From Metallyticus violacea (lineage: Eukaryota > Arthropoda > Insecta > Mantodea > Metallyticidae), in NCBI GenBank assembly GCA_030762175.1, contig CM060833.1, positions 126,501 to 190,500 of the forward strand: a stretch of 64,000 bases of DNA. The letters run 5' to 3'. This document shows positions 1 through 11,582 of the stretch, piece after piece. Made by a program: the position numbers and the translations under genes. Each line of letters starts with the position of its first letter. Positions within the stretch are counted from its first letter, which is position 1. The notes under the pieces are model-generated. The model saw only the letters and a program-made list of their open reading frames with translations. It was not told the DNA's origin and did no database searches.

Positions 1-1417
1 ATATTTCGTACTGATAAAATTTCAGTAGAGAAATTAAAAGTGGTATTGCTAATCGACACCCCTTCCTGAAGTCAAACTGGGATATTGGTAGGGTATTGAG
101 TGACAGGTATTTCATGATGCGATTATACATATTACATTAACCTATGATAATACAGTTTAGAGTGAAATAGTTCTGTAGTCGGAGGGTTCACATATATCAC
201 CTTTTTTAAATAAAGGCTTAATTACAGCGATCTGCAGAAAACCCTGGCATATTTTAGCGTATTCGTTGCTGTATGTAAAGTGCTCTTACATTGCCCCACC
301 CTAAGCTGCAATTAACAAATATGAATTAAACGCAATTGGCAGTTTCATAATCATTGTCAATGAAAGCTGTTGAAAGCTAAACTATTTAAAAAAAAAAAAA
401 ATCTAAAAGTGTAAACAGGCCACTGCTTGTGAACATTTCTACTTTGTTAGTGTTAGTACTATATATACTAATACATGCATATATGCTAATATACACACAT
501 ATATTAGCAGTTAGCTTGTCATGAAGTAAGATAATGTATATAAACCAAAAACATGTGTGTGTTATACAGAAGAGAGAGCCTTTACACAAAAGGAAGCTTT
601 CTTTCCAGTCAAATGGAGAAAAAAGGCAATTCATCTCAATTATAAAAACCAGAGAGGCCCATAGTTCGTTTTTTCAGCTATTTATAAAGTTCAGAGAAAT
701 CAAATTTCTAGTAAAATTTAGATATATCTTTTTAAAAATTAGAAATCAACTACATATGACAAATAAAAAAAATTAGATTCTTTAAGAGTATGTGAAAGCA
801 GCAATAAACTTGGCTAGAATAAAAATCAAAAAAGTTTATTCATATATAATTTGAAGTGTAACGGGCACCAGTAAGTTGGTTGTTGAAACAAAACGTAGGC
901 AGGCGAATTAAAATTACAGAAATCTTCATTTATGTTGCAACGTATAATTTAAGCTTTTGAAAAATAAAATGTTTATTCCAATTTAAAATTTAATTGCACT
1001 TATATATTGTTAAGACGATAATGTATTAAATAAATTAATAGTAACTACTTTAACATTCCACACCTCAGATGACAGCCTTGTAACTATCGGCCATACAGAG
1101 CGAGCGAGCACGCACGCGTCGCGAAGTGAATGAATGACAACCTTCAGCCAGCCAACCAAAATGAAACCTCAGCAAATTGTTTAGCTTACGATAACTTGAT
1201 CCAAATAAACAACTCAGCTCCCCTTGATCTGTCTGTTTCCAAAGTACGGCATAGTGCAAGATTTTTATATGGTACGGATTTATGCAATTTGTTTTAACTA
1301 CTGACTGCTGCTTGTTATATCAAAACTAAAAGATAAAAATGTGCGTAGTCAACATCGTAAGATTGTATATGAAGTTAAGGACCGATTTTCTCCCGAGTAT
1401 TACTTTTTATACATAGT
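1..1417. other. AT-rich non-coding DNA
   Basis: I see no gene, RNA or complete mobile element here. The stretch is AT-rich, with a short A-run near 388-400. Small open frames are isolated and lack recognisable protein features. Confidence 0.5.
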
Positions 1418-1493
1418 GTGTAACGCCATTTTTCACTCCTGAGGTATCAAAGAGGATGGATTGATGATGCATGAGATGAAATGATTAACTGGG

Positions 1494-1529
<36 letters not shown>

Positions 1530-1660
1530 GAAACGATCTAGACCTAAGTTCTGGGTACATCCTGGCGTTTGCCATTTATGAGGACAGGACAAAACCTCAG
1601 TGAGGGAAGTTGGTTCCGGCGGGAATCCCGAGCATTTCAGAAGGTGCAAGGAAAGTTAGC
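1418..1660 (-). mobile_element. Degraded SINE (Ser/Leu-tRNA-type family, SINE2)
   Basis: The sequence matches, with many changes, the other SINE2 copies in this window: a 3'-end block like gcccgtttttactactgagg, a block ending near aatgataaattggg, a T-run (1498-1525), then a block near the tRNA-like head. It is on the minus strand and its promoter head is largely lost. An AAG microsatellite (about 1722-1765) follows. Confidence 0.6.
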
Positions 1661-1721
1661 TACAGCCACCATCGCACAACCTAGTTTACAGAAATATCCC
1701 GGAGAAACAAAAACCTTAAAA

Positions 1722-1765
1722 AAGAAGAAGAAGAAGAAGAAGAAGAAGAAGAAGAAGAAGAAGAA
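1722..1765. repeat. (AAG)n microsatellite
   Basis: Perfect AAG/GAA trinucleotide run beside the degraded SINE. Read as protein it gives only poly-lysine. Confidence 0.9.
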
Positions 1766-2059
1766 ACTTCCCTTGGCACTCCGGGAAAGAAACAATTTGT
1801 TACAAAAAAAAAAAAAAAAAAACTAACCGGAATCGATGATTTCGAAAAGTGTGTAATTATACACTACACACGAGTCCTATGCCGAATTAATTACTGTGAC
1901 TGCAATATAAATGGTTGCTATTTAAGCTGCGATAAAGTATTAATTTTCATCTAAACTATAAGCCACTGAACTGTAATTAAAAAAATTGGTTTTTAACTGG
2001 AAAATACCATTAAAAGTCCGTCACGCATGAGCTGCGTAAACTAAGTGAATTCCTCAGCA

Positions 2060-2410
2060 AGTTGAATTTGTGAACGTTATTGCTATTTTTGGAACCTAGA
2101 AGGTATAATCGGTGGATATTGGAAGAGTAAAAAACACCCTCTTAAAATTGCTGCCGCTTGAGCGTTAACAGTTACACACAAACTCACACACGCAGCACGG
2201 ACAACTTTCGGTTTTGCTGGATTTTGAACTCGATGAATCATTTGTTAATTGATTGTTATATGCAAAGTTTTGTTGAGAACCATCTCCCTAACATAAACTT
2301 TAAAAACAAATGAACAATCCAAATTATGGCCTTATTAATTAATGAAAAAAGTTATGGCACTATTGCACGTTATAACAAAATGTAAGCTAACCAATAAAAA
2401 AACCGAACTA
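2060..2410. repeat. Diverged fragment related to the 135-bp satellite flank
   Basis: The segment around 2230-2290 (gatgaatcatttgttaattg and following bases) matches 5870-5930 at the right edge of the 135-bp satellite. Both are followed by similar Ttaacrg/acacac text. It is probably an outlying copy of the same repeat. Confidence 0.4.
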
Positions 2411-2576
2411 TAATACTTTACTTAATTAGGGTTGAGTATTTTTTCCCTTCAAAATAACTTGAAAATAAATATAATGATATTCTTCCAATTTTCAAAAGAA
2501 ATGGGAACAAAATTAGAATGCTTGCGATCTATAAATATTAGAAAAGAAAAAAAAAATTTTTAGAATTATTATTATT

Positions 2577-2918
2577 ATTGAGATTAATTGACAAAAATTA
2601 ATTGCGTACTATCAATAAAATGAGATACATGACCACTGACAGACAAAGTTATCCACACTGTATGGGTATTTTTAAACATTTTTAAATGTAACCATGTTTA
2701 TGAACTGAGCCCTTGAATGTATCTTTACATTCACTAAAATAGAAAATAAATAAATAAATAAAGCCTCGAACTACATTAAGTATTTAAGATGTTGATATGT
2801 TTCAACAAAACAAAACATGTTAATATTTAAAAACAATTTCGATGTACTTAGCAAATATACAGAATCGACAACAAACAATAGAAAGTTTCATCGATTTTCG
2901 CTGGCTTTGAAATTTAAC
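2577..2918 (+). repeat. Diverged direct repeat, copy 1
   Basis: Roughly 310-340 bp that recurs at about 3578-3886 in the same orientation. Shared text includes agacaaag-tat, gtatttttaaatgtaa, ttaagatgtt-atatgt and a shared end near ctttg-aattt. The two copies flank a mariner remnant with a SINE inside it. Confidence 0.55.
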
Positions 2919-2924
2919 GTACGA

Positions 2925-3515
2925 GGGTAGGCCCGAAGTTTCCAGCCTAACTATTTTCTATGTATGATTGATTGGTTTATTTATGGGCGCTCTTTAACAG
3001 TTCAGGTCATCAGCGTCCCATTCAACTCAGGGCGTGAAACGGCCGACAAATTTTGCTCAGAGGCCTCTCTTTCAGGCTTGAGGTTTTATTTCGTGCCGTA
3101 AATGTACGACACGGGACCCACGGCTTTACTTCCCTTCCGAATGAAGCCATACTTAGGATTTTTACGCCCCGAAAAAATCCATCGGTCCTGGCCGGGTTCG
3201 AAACCGCGATCTTGGGTTTAGTAGGCCAGTATGGTAACCACTACACCACCAGGACCGACTTCTAGGTATGATAAAGACAAAAACTATATTTCACTTTTCA
3301 ATATAGTTACCCTTTATTGCAATACATTTCTCACATCTTTGAATTAATATTTCAACCACCCCCTTCCAAAATAGTCAGAAGTTTTGTCTGCAAAATGGGC
3401 ATAAACAGCATCCATCATTTCTTCGTCACACTTAAATTTCCTTCCTCAAAGTTGCTTCTTGAGTTTTAAGAGGAAATAGTCACTGGGAGCTAGATATGGG
3501 CTGTATTCAGAAGTT
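2925..3515 (-). pseudogene. mariner transposase 3' remnant (split by a SINE)
   Basis: This is the 3' end of a mariner related to the 9.03-10.27 kb copy. On the minus strand, about 3281-3515 encodes the C-terminal part of the transposase: a SDYFLL block, a K-K-L motif and the C-terminal tail, with several stops. The left end starts TACGAGGGTAGG and keeps the sub-terminal AAGTTTCC block. A SINE1 copy at 2969-3259 interrupts the non-coding end. The catalytic region up to the last Asp is missing. Confidence 0.7.
2969..3259 (-). mobile_element. SINE1 (tRNA-derived), inserted into mariner
   Basis: Full-length SINE on the minus strand. The right end carries a tRNA-like head with a degenerate A box and a B box (ggttcgaaac, one change from consensus). 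The left end carries the 3' hairpin gggcgc...gcgtcc and an AT tail. It is bounded by 13-bp target duplications, ttctatgtatgat (2956-2968) and ttctaggtatgat (3260-3272), with one mismatch. The head resembles a tRNA-Gly type but cannot fold as a working tRNA. Confidence 0.85.
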
Positions 3516-3577
3516 TGTTTCGTTTCATTCTTCGATTTAAAGTTGAGTCACATAAATGAAATAGTCATTATTATTCT

Positions 3578-3886
3578 TATCGAGATTTAAATCACTAAAA
3601 GTAATGGTATATCATTAATTAAATGAAATGTACGACTATTAATAGACAAAGATATACTGCGTAGTATTTTTAAATGTAAACATTTTATTAATTGCCCTTG
3701 GTATCAGGTTTACATCCACTAAACTGGAGAGAAGTATCAGAAAGTTTCGAGTTACATCATGTGTTTAAGATGTTCATATGTGTCAAATAAAACTAAATAT
3801 TTTACTATTCAGAAAAAATTATAATGTACAAAGAAAATAAAAACAATCGAAAGTTACTTTGATTTCCATTGACTTTGGAATTTCAT
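3578..3886 (+). repeat. Diverged direct repeat, copy 2
   Basis: Second copy of the repeat at 2577-2918. The two copies bracket the mariner/SINE nest, which fits a tandem repeat in which the mariner landed. Confidence 0.55.
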
Positions 3887-4139
3887 TTAAATGTTACTAC
3901 AGTAAAAACATGCAACAAAAATGTTTTCTGGAGGTTATTACAGAGGGCTCTTACATACAAATATAATTCTCACACGCACATTAGGCGAATATTTCAATTT
4001 ACTATCTTCACGACGATGTTTTTGTTAAATATAAAACATAAGCATTATTATAAATACAGTTTATATGCTGAATTCATATATCCTTTTATTTTAAAACAAT
4101 AGAGAGAAAATTAAACTCAAGAGCGCTTTTTAAACTTCA

Positions 4140-5880
4140 GTTTTCAAGTATACATTTCCTGGTAACGGTAAAATGTTCGGAAACTGTTTTCCATATTTTG
4201 TTTGAAGGATATAAACCAAAAATTTCTGGGAAGAAATAAATATTGGTGTCTCTAGCGTATTTTTTCAATTTATGGTTTCAGGTCAAACCCCACTTCTAAT
4301 GTCCCGATTCCCCTATTTTCAAGAACTATTTTTCTTGTTTTATTAAAATTTTGTATACAAAGTTTTGATGGAATAAAACCCACATAAATGCCCTGAGCTA
4401 TTTTGGAATTTTGAGTAAATCCCCCCACCCTGCTAACAGTTCGCATGCAATAATTTTCACAAACTATTTTTTATATGTAATTTCAAAGGCATATTTCGGG
4501 TTTCCTTTAAAAAAATTAAATTTCGGCAGTTAGAGCGATTTTTAATTCCATTGTATCCCCCCACTCTTAATAATCTGAATTCACTGATTTTCAGATTTTT
4601 TTTTCTCACTTGACTTAAGTGGTATATGCAGAGTTTTGTTTAAAAAAAACAATGGTGCTGCTAAACAAATGTTATATTTTTGGATTCCTAATGGCCCGAT
4701 TTCACTTATTTTCAGAAACTACTTTTCATTTTTTTATTTCAACGCTATATACGGAGATTTATTGCGAAAAAATAAATATTAGTGCCAATAGAACGATTTT
4801 TAAATTTTTGATTTCAGGTAACCCCTATCTAATAATCCGATTTCACCGATTTTGAAAAACCATATATTCCCCATTTATTTCAATGGCATGCATCACGTTC
4901 CCTTTCAATACAAAATTTAAAATGAAGTGGGTCGATATTTTGCTTTAACCCCCATTCGTTTTTACATGCAAACCCCCAAATTGAATAATCTGATTGCACT
5001 GAAATTTCGGAACTATTTTTCTTATTTGATTTAAATGATATATGCTGAATTTTGTTGTTATAAACAACTGTTGGTGCTGCTAGAATGATTTTTATATTTT
5101 GGATTTCAGGTAACCCCCCTCCTAATAGTGCGATTTTCCGTATTTTCAAAAACTATTTTTTTATTTCAATGCTATATATTATACAGAAATTCGTTTCGAA
5201 AAAAACAAATATTAATGCCACTAGAATGATTTTTAAATTTCGCTTTATCCCCCGCTCGTTTTCTCAGGTGGAATTTCCACTCCTAATAGTCCGCTTTTAC
5301 TGATTTTTGAAAATTATTTTCCGAGTTAACTTGTGGGGAAAAACATTGTCCTATTAACAGTAAATTTTTGACTTCAGGTTAACCCAACTCCCAATTGCCC
5401 CATTTCCCCTATTTTCAGAAACCGAGTTTATATTTTATCTAAATGATATATATGGAGGTTCGTTGCGAAAAAATAAATATAAATGCCGCTAGAGCAATTT
5501 TTAAATTTTGGATTTCAGGTAAACCCCCCTAATATTTGGATTTCGCCGATTTTGGAAATATTTTTATTCTTTTATTTCAATGGCACATACCGAGTTTGCT
5601 TCAAAAACATTAAACATTGCAGCCAGGAGAGGAAGTTTTAATTTTCGCTTCAACTCTCATTCGTTTTTCAGGTATATATACACAGTCTTAATGAATCGAT
5701 TGCCCTAATTTTCGGAAACTAGTTTTACAATTTGTTTTAAAGAAATCCACCGAGGTTCGTTGAGAAAAAGCAAAAATTGCGGTCAATAAAAGAATTTTTC
5801 AATTCCATGAAAAAAATCACAATAGGTTACCTTTACCCCCACTGGTCCAATTTTACTGGTTAACTATCTCGACGAATCGT
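4140..5880 (+). repeat. ~135-bp tandem satellite (family 2), about 12-13 diverged monomers
   Basis: The phrase gatttcaggtaaccc followed by cctaataatccgatttcacc, then a ttttcaaaaactattttt block, recurs near 4273, 4410, 4543, 4675, 4811, 4945, 5103, 5256, 5371, 5510, 5650 and 5825. Spacing is mostly 132-140 bp (range about 115-175). Monomers differ by substitutions and small indels, so the array is old. No coding potential is seen. Confidence 0.75.
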
Positions 5881-5999
5881 TTGTTAATTGATGTTTATAA
5901 GCCAAGTTTCATTGAAAAAATAAATGGGACTGCTAAAGCTTTAACGGACGCACGTGTGTGTGTATGTGAAAAATAAAATAATTCTTATAAAGGTAACTA

Positions 6000-6482
6000 A
6001 CATAGCTATAACTAGGGAAGTATAAAGGGAATAAAACACTTAGTATTCACAAATATATATATTTTTTCTCGAAATTCTCGGGTTCTTTTATGCCACGAAG
6101 ACAAGTGAAGTTGGCAAAAATAAATATATCAAATGCAACGTTATATATGGAAATATAAAAAATAACCAACATGAGTGAGTGAGTGACGGAGAGAGAGAGA
6201 GAATAAAAATATATTAATACGTAAGATATAAACCCGGTGGAATGCGCGCTTTAAGCAAAAAGAGCTTCCATCTCTGTATAAACTTTTGATAACTATGAGT
6301 CGGTAATACATCAGTGTTAAGTGAATCATTGAAATCCTTACAGTGAGATGGGATATGTTGGGCAACTGACAAGGTAGACTTGGTTTCAACAGAACGTATA
6401 TTGATTGTTCATACGGGGCGAAACAACAGTAGAAGTTAAACCAATATAAAATGTTTTGCAAGGCTTAAAGTTATAGCCGCCA
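6000..6482 (-). pseudogene. Penelope-like element fragment (GIY-YIG endonuclease 3' end)
   Basis: Homologous to the 7.43-8.58 kb element. On the minus strand the peptide FYIGLTSTVVS is visible near 6430-6460, the core of a GIY-YIG endonuclease of Penelope-like retroelements. Stops and frameshifts follow. A SINE2 copy abuts the upstream side at 6491. Only the end of the coding region and the 3' flank remain. Confidence 0.65.
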
Positions 6483-6490
6483 ACTATCTC

Positions 6491-6728
6491 AAGGCCACGG
6501 GTGGCCGAGGAAGAGGAGGGCGGGATTGTGAGCGGGGGGTCTGGAGTTCGATTCCCACCAGTACCTCTTTGACAGAGATTTTTCTCCAGATTTTCCTCAG
6601 TCATAAATGCTAAATACCGGGGTGGTACTTGAAACTTAGGCGTGGAAGGCTTCCTTTCTTTAAATAATATTATTATATAAAGAAATCCTTTCCCAATTGA
6701 TCATCTTATGTATCATCAGTGTCCGCCT

Positions 6729-6730
<2 letters not shown>
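6491..6730 (+). mobile_element. SINE2 copy, plus strand, degraded
   Basis: Starts with a Ser/Leu-type tRNA-like head (A-box-like ggtggccgagg near 6502, B box ggagttcgattcccacc near 6542). It continues to the family's distal block (caattgatcat...atcatcagtgtccgcctg) near 6700-6729, where it is cut off by a T-run. Confidence 0.7.
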
Positions 6731-6760
<30 letters not shown>

Positions 6761-7364
6761 CTTTTTTTTTTTTCTTTCTCTTTTAATGGTGTTTAACGCC
6801 CGTTTTTACTACTGAGGCACCACAGGCGGTGAAATGAAATGATAATTTGGGAAAGATTTTTTTTTTCCTTAAAGGAAGGAAAAGTTCCAGGCCTAAGTTT
6901 AGGGTACCTCCCCGGCATTTGTCGGTCCTGGTGGTGTAGTGGTTACCATACTTGCCTCCTACACCCAAGAACGCGGGTTCGAACCCGGCCAGGACCGATG
7001 GATTTTTTCGGGCGTACAAATCCTAAGTATGGCTTCCTTCGGAAGGGAAGTAAAGCCGTAGGTCCCCTTGTCGTACATTTACGGCACGAAAAAATAACCT
7101 CAAGCCTGAATGAGAGGCCTCTGAGCGAAATTTGTCGGCCGTTTCACGCCCTGGGTTGAATGGGACGCTGATGACCTGAGATGTTAAAGAGCGTCCATAA
7201 ATAAATCAATAAAAAAAAAAATCAATCCCCGGCATTTGCCAGTTATGAAGACTGAGGAAATCGTGGAAAAAACCTCAGTCAGGGAGGACGGTCCTGACGG
7301 GATCAGAATCCCAGACCTCCCGCTCACGAATCCGCGTCTGAACGACCTCGGCCACCCCTCGCGG
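6731..7364 (-). mobile_element. SINE2 copy, minus strand, split by SINE1
   Basis: The T-rich run at 6731-6784 is the A tail of a minus-strand SINE2. The body runs 6785-6921 and resumes at 7226-7364, ending in the tRNA-like head (B box as gggatcagaatcccag, degenerate). The break is an inserted SINE1. Rejoining at the duplicated tccccggcatttg gives one continuous SINE2. Confidence 0.85.
6922..7225 (+). mobile_element. SINE1 nested in SINE2
   Basis: Best-preserved SINE1. The tRNA-like head is at about 6922-6998 (A box tggtgtagtgg; B box ggttcgaaccc), followed by a ~200-bp body, a hairpin-forming 3' end (ggacgc...gcgtcc, 7162-7196) and an AAAT-rich tail. The target duplication tccccggcatttg is exact at 6909-6921 and 7226-7238. 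The anticodon stem is disrupted, so this is a pol III SINE promoter, not a tRNA gene. Confidence 0.9.
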
Positions 7365-7410
7365 TTTCCGCCTGTGGTGCCTCAGTAGTAAAAACAAGCG
7401 TTAAACAATA
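7365..7410 (+). mobile_element. SINE2 3'-end fragment
   Basis: The block tccgcctgtggtgcctcagtagt... is the 3' end of SINE2 in plus orientation. It directly abuts the head of the minus-strand copy, so two SINE2 ends lie in inverted orientation. A (TA)n run follows at 7411-7432. Confidence 0.65.
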
Positions 7411-7433
7411 TATATATATATATATATATATAA

Positions 7434-8580
7434 TATAAAACAAAAATAAAAGTAACACTGTTAACAATGTAACAAATTAACAGTAATTATAATAGTAGAA
7501 AAGGATAAAACACTAAGAAAAAGTAACACTTGAGATCGCTATATTTCGAACTCGTGGAGTCCTTCTATGGCAAGAAGACAAGTGGCGGTGATAAAAGTAA
7601 ATATTGAGTATCGAAGGTAACGTCATGCATGGTAACAGATGAAACTAGAAATGAGAGTGTGGGGGGGGGGGGGGTGTTAATACGTAAGATTTAAACCAGG
7701 TTGTATACGCGCTTTATGTAAAAATATACCTTCCATTTTTCTATCTCTGAGTAAACTTTCAAAGCATTGTGTAGGTAATGCATCAATAAGTGTTAGATTA
7801 AAAGCACCATCAAAATCCTTACAGTGAGATAAGGCATGTTGGGCAACCGGCAAGGGAGACTTGGTTTTAACAGAACGTCTATGATTGCTCGTTCATACGT
7901 AGCGAAACAACAGTAGAAGTTAAACCAATATAAAATGCTTTGCAAAGCTTACAAGATAACATATATACGACGTTCTTGGAAGAACAAGTAGCAAATGAAG
8001 AAATGTTAAATTCTCTGGATAAATTAGGGCTGTGGAATGAATGGTAAGGCATAATTAGGGCGTTGAGGAGGATATGAGCCAGCAAAGGGACTTGGTAAAT
8101 TCGGAGGAGATAGGTTTCGGCGAAATATACTTTTAAGGTGAGGGGGTGCTCTAAAAGTAAGGCGGGGTACAAATTTAGAAAAATCGTTTAAAGATGAGTG
8201 CATTAACAAAGTATCATGACATTCTTTCAAAATAGGTTTGATGCTTTCAATTCCTGGCACGTAAGTAGTTACAAGGTTAATGAACTTCTTATTAGAATTT
8301 TTAGGTTTGCATTAGAAAGTTTTGTGCGCTGGCATTATACGGGATTTTAAAAGAGAGGAAGGATAATTTTGGTTTTGGAACTTTTGAGCTAGGTTTTTAA
8401 TATCTTTGTCAAGAGATGAAAAGTTGTTACAAAGACGATGACCACGGATTGAAATAGAAAAAGGAATAGATCTTTTGATATGCAAGGGATGACAGCTATC
8501 AAAATGAAGATACTGTTGTAAATTGGTAGGCTTTATTACTTTTATATATATATATATGTGTGTGTAAATTTTCAGAAATA
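7434..8580 (-). pseudogene. Penelope-like retroelement, 3' part (RT end + GIY-YIG endonuclease)
   Basis: Reading the minus strand from 8580: a KPTNLQQYLHFDSCHP motif (about 8485-8535), the conserved block just after the RT palm in Penelope-like elements (family KPTDTHQYLH); then a linker with FRAPPHLKSIF (about 8100-8135); then a GIY-YIG endonuclease core with NVVYMLSC and FYIGLTSTVV (about 7905-7975). The reading ends at TAA near 7677. These parts lie in different frames, so at least two frameshifts are present. The RT catalytic palm is missing (5' truncated). A 17-bp G-run at 7658-7674 lies in the 3' flank. Confidence 0.75.
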
Positions 8581-9030
8581 TATGTCGCATTAATAAGCGT
8601 TAAATTAAATTACCAGCAGTATGAAGTAACGGTATAAAATTTCAATGGACGAGGTAAATTGAGAGTAGAAGCTAAGTCAGGAGCTGACGCTAACTAAGAT
8701 CGGCGAGGTAAAGTTTAAGTAGAAAGCCGCGGAAAACTATAGGAATATAGGAATACCCGTTCTTATTTATTCTACATAGAACCGTGAGAGTTTATGAAGA
8801 TGATTCTGACTGAGAGAATGTAACAAATTATTCGCACTCGTCAAGATATTGTTAACAGTGGTAAAATAGTTAGGAGAACATGCCAAAAATCTTTTATTGA
8901 AACTAAGTGAATTAGACAAATGAAATTACTGCAAATACTGTCAATATTGAGGATAGTAGCCAGTTCGATTCCTCCATCGGAAGCATTTCTGCCCTAATAG
9001 ATTTTTGGTAACAGCGTTTGTAACGTTTAG
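8581..9030. other. Unassigned AT-rich DNA
   Basis: I recognise no gene or repeat here. It lies between the Penelope-like remnant and the mariner and is probably the old host or satellite substrate. Confidence 0.4.
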
Positions 9031-9031
9031 C

Positions 9032-10272
9032 CCATACTACGCGGATAGGTTCATAAGTTTCCGGCCTCCCCGATAAAGATTATCGCATTCACAAAAGCCT
9101 TATGTGTTAATTAAATCATTGCAGCTGCAACTTCCGCTCCGCTGTGTTCAGTTGTGTACATATAGTTGCATAAAGAAGGCTATGTGTAGAAGTTTGTGAT
9201 ATGTTCAAAACGGAGCTTCGAGCTGTTAAGTTCATCACGAAAGAACGACACACTACAAAAGAAATTAATCAGCGATTGGACGCTGTATATGGGAAAGCAT
9301 CCCCCTCATATTCTACCGTAAAAGAATGAGTGAGACTCATTCAGATCGGCCCTTTGATGTGCTCACTCCTGTAAACGTGACTCTTGTGGAAGCAGAAATT
9401 ATGGAACACCGGCGGAACAAAGTTACACAAATAGCAGCAAGGTTGGGCTTTTTTAAAACAACAGTCCTTTTAATTATTCATGAACATTTAAACATGAATA
9501 CGGTTAGTGCAAGATGGGTGCCTTGACTTCTTTCCTCAGTTCAAAAGCAACGAGTCATCTGTTTTCAGACATTTTTGGGGTTCTGCCGGCAATGAGAGAG
9601 AAGTTCTGTAAACAGACACTGTTACAGGAGATGATGAAACTATGGTCCTCTACTATGATTCCTGTCCAAAAGAAAATCAATGGAGTGGCAAGCGTCAACC
9701 TGGCGAAGCACGGCCTCTAATGGTCAAGGTCACTCAGTCAACCAAGATCATGGCACTGTGAACGAATACTTTTCATTTACTTCAAGCAGCGGAACACCAC
9801 AGTAAATGGGGAATACTATGCTGGCCTATTGCACAGACTACGTGCCTCCATCAAAGAAAAAAGGAGAGGAAAGCTGAGTGGTGGTGTGCGCCTTCTTCAC
9901 GAAAAAGCGCCTGTGCACAGAGCTCTTGTTGGGGGGGGGGGGGGGGGGGCGGACACACCCAAACTGCAGAAATGTGGATTCAAGGAGATCGACCACCCTA
10001 CAACTCAGATCTAGCTCTCAGTGACTATTTCCTCAACTCAAAACTGAAGAAGAACGTTGGAGGAAGGAAATTTAAGTGTAACGATCAAGTAATGGATGCT
10101 ATTTAGGCCCATTTTGCAGACAGGGCTTCGGTGGGGAGCGGGGATTGAAATTTAATTCAAAGATGTGAGAAGTGTATTGCAATTAAGGGCAACTACATTG
10201 AAAAGTGTTCATTTTTGTCTTTACCATACCTAGAAAATAATTAGGTCGGAAACTTAAGACCCACCCACCCGC
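9032..10272 (+). pseudogene. mariner element with broken transposase
   Basis: The terminal regions are inverted (left cataagtttccggcct near 9049; right complement ttaagtttccgacct near 10245-10260). Transposase fragments in order: an N-terminal helix-turn-helix (RAVKFITKE, INQRLDAVYG, about 9200-9320), IAARLGF and HEHLNM..SARWVP (9440-9525), IKEKRRGKLSGGV (about 9850-9885), then LLHEKAPVH, where family members have HDNAP (second catalytic Asp now Glu). A DYF block follows near 10025. There are several frameshifts, and a run of 19 G (9931-9949) lies in the coding region. Dead copy, same family as the 2.9-kb fragment. Confidence 0.8.
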
Positions 10273-10273
10273 G

Positions 10274-10365
10274 CGCGCGCGCGTGTATTCTTACCCAATT
10301 TATCATTTCAACTCGACAGTGTCAACCGCCTGTAATGCCTCAGTAATAAAAACGGGCGTTAAACA
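10274..10365 (+). mobile_element. SINE2 3'-end fragment
   Basis: The text caatttatcatttcaa...cgcctgtaatgcctcagtaataaaaacgggcgttaaac is the distal third of SINE2 in plus orientation. A short CG/CA-rich simple run precedes it (10258-10283). Confidence 0.6.
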
Positions 10366-10373
10366 GCAAAATC

Positions 10374-10828
10374 TTATTAGTGTAAACTACTGCTACTATA
10401 ATTGCCACTTGTGCAAAGAAACTAAATCATGAACGCCTATTTCAGTACAAAACGGTAATCCATTTATATTTTGATGCCAAAATGCCTCCGTTATTCATAA
10501 AAATACGACAAAAAAGTATTGATTGAAAACATTCACAAAATCTGGTATTACCTAACTTTGCAGAAAAACTCCATCGCATATGCATATTTCACAAAAATTG
10601 AGTGATCAACTTTTATATGCACCGAAAAAACCGAAACGTATGGCCGATTTCAGGTTGTTAGCAGCCAACATATATAAAATGTCTCATTATCGGTAAGATA
10701 ATCAACAACAAAGTACTACTATGGTCACCTGTACACAGAAACTGGCTAGTTAGGCGTTTTTATTTAGGCAAATGTTAGATATAAATTTATATTTCCACCG
10801 CAATGAGACTAAATTTAAGACGACCATC
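10374..10828 (+). repeat. ~193-bp satellite array, left-most block
   Basis: Two to three diverged monomers (B, C, D order: aaactaaatcatgaacgcctatt, then cgaaacgtatggccg, then acagaaactgg...). The block stops at 10828 where an R1-clade LINE is inserted, and the D monomer resumes at 16958. Confidence 0.85.
10731..10828 (+). repeat. 98-bp target-site duplication, left copy
   Basis: Matches 16958-17055 at 93 of 98 positions (five substitutions, no indel). Both are the first half of a D-type satellite monomer, and together they bracket the R1-clade LINE. Confidence 0.85.
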
Positions 10829-11077
10829 TTAAAGGGATTATAGAGTGATTTATTGTGTGCTTTTCGAAATTCGAAATTTGCGAACCGTTTGCTTTGTGTT
10901 TTCTATAAGGGAAGCTCCCAGGTCCGCGTCCTGAACCCCGGGCAACAGAATCATTCCTGGCAAAGAGGAGCTTATCTAATATCATCGTACATCGGGACAG
11001 ATAGGTGGAAAGGAGAGCCCTTTTCAGGGCTAGGTACATATATTCGTGTTATTAAATAACACAGAAAAGGGTTATAA

Positions 11078-11538
11078 GTGAACAAATTTGCCGGGGCAAT
11101 TTCCCCGGAAATGTCCACTCACCGTTCACCGATAAAGTCGGGCAGGAGGCCTCCTCCTAGAGGGTTTCCTCCTAGACAATCTTCGTCTAGGAGGTCCTCT
11201 TCGGCGGATTCACCTCCTGCCTCGGCACATTTCTCTCCGGAGAGAGAGCAGGAAGTGCATTTAGCACCAGGGTCTGAAGATCCCTTAGAGTATCTGGAAC
11301 ACCTGCTGCTCAGAAATAATGTAGAAGCGATCAACGCGACTGACGTTAACTCCGGACTTAACGAAGTACGTTCTTGAACTTGATTCAATTTTACGTACGA
11401 AAGATAGAACTACCAAGGACAAAATCAATCTAGTTAAAGAGAAATTTATCCAAATGGCATCTAGGATAAACTTTGTTTATGGAAAGATATCTGAATTAGA
11501 AAAGGAGAATATTCGTCTCAGAAACGAAAATAATGAAT

Positions 11539-11582
<44 letters not shown>

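Noticed and set aside
1569..1826. Lys-rich open frame
   Set aside because: It arises from the (AAG)n run and SINE remnant and has no protein-like context.
6922..7000. tRNA-Gly-like sequence with good A and B boxes
   Set aside because: The anticodon stem does not pair and it is repeated as the head of SINE1 with target duplications, so it is a SINE promoter and not a tRNA gene.
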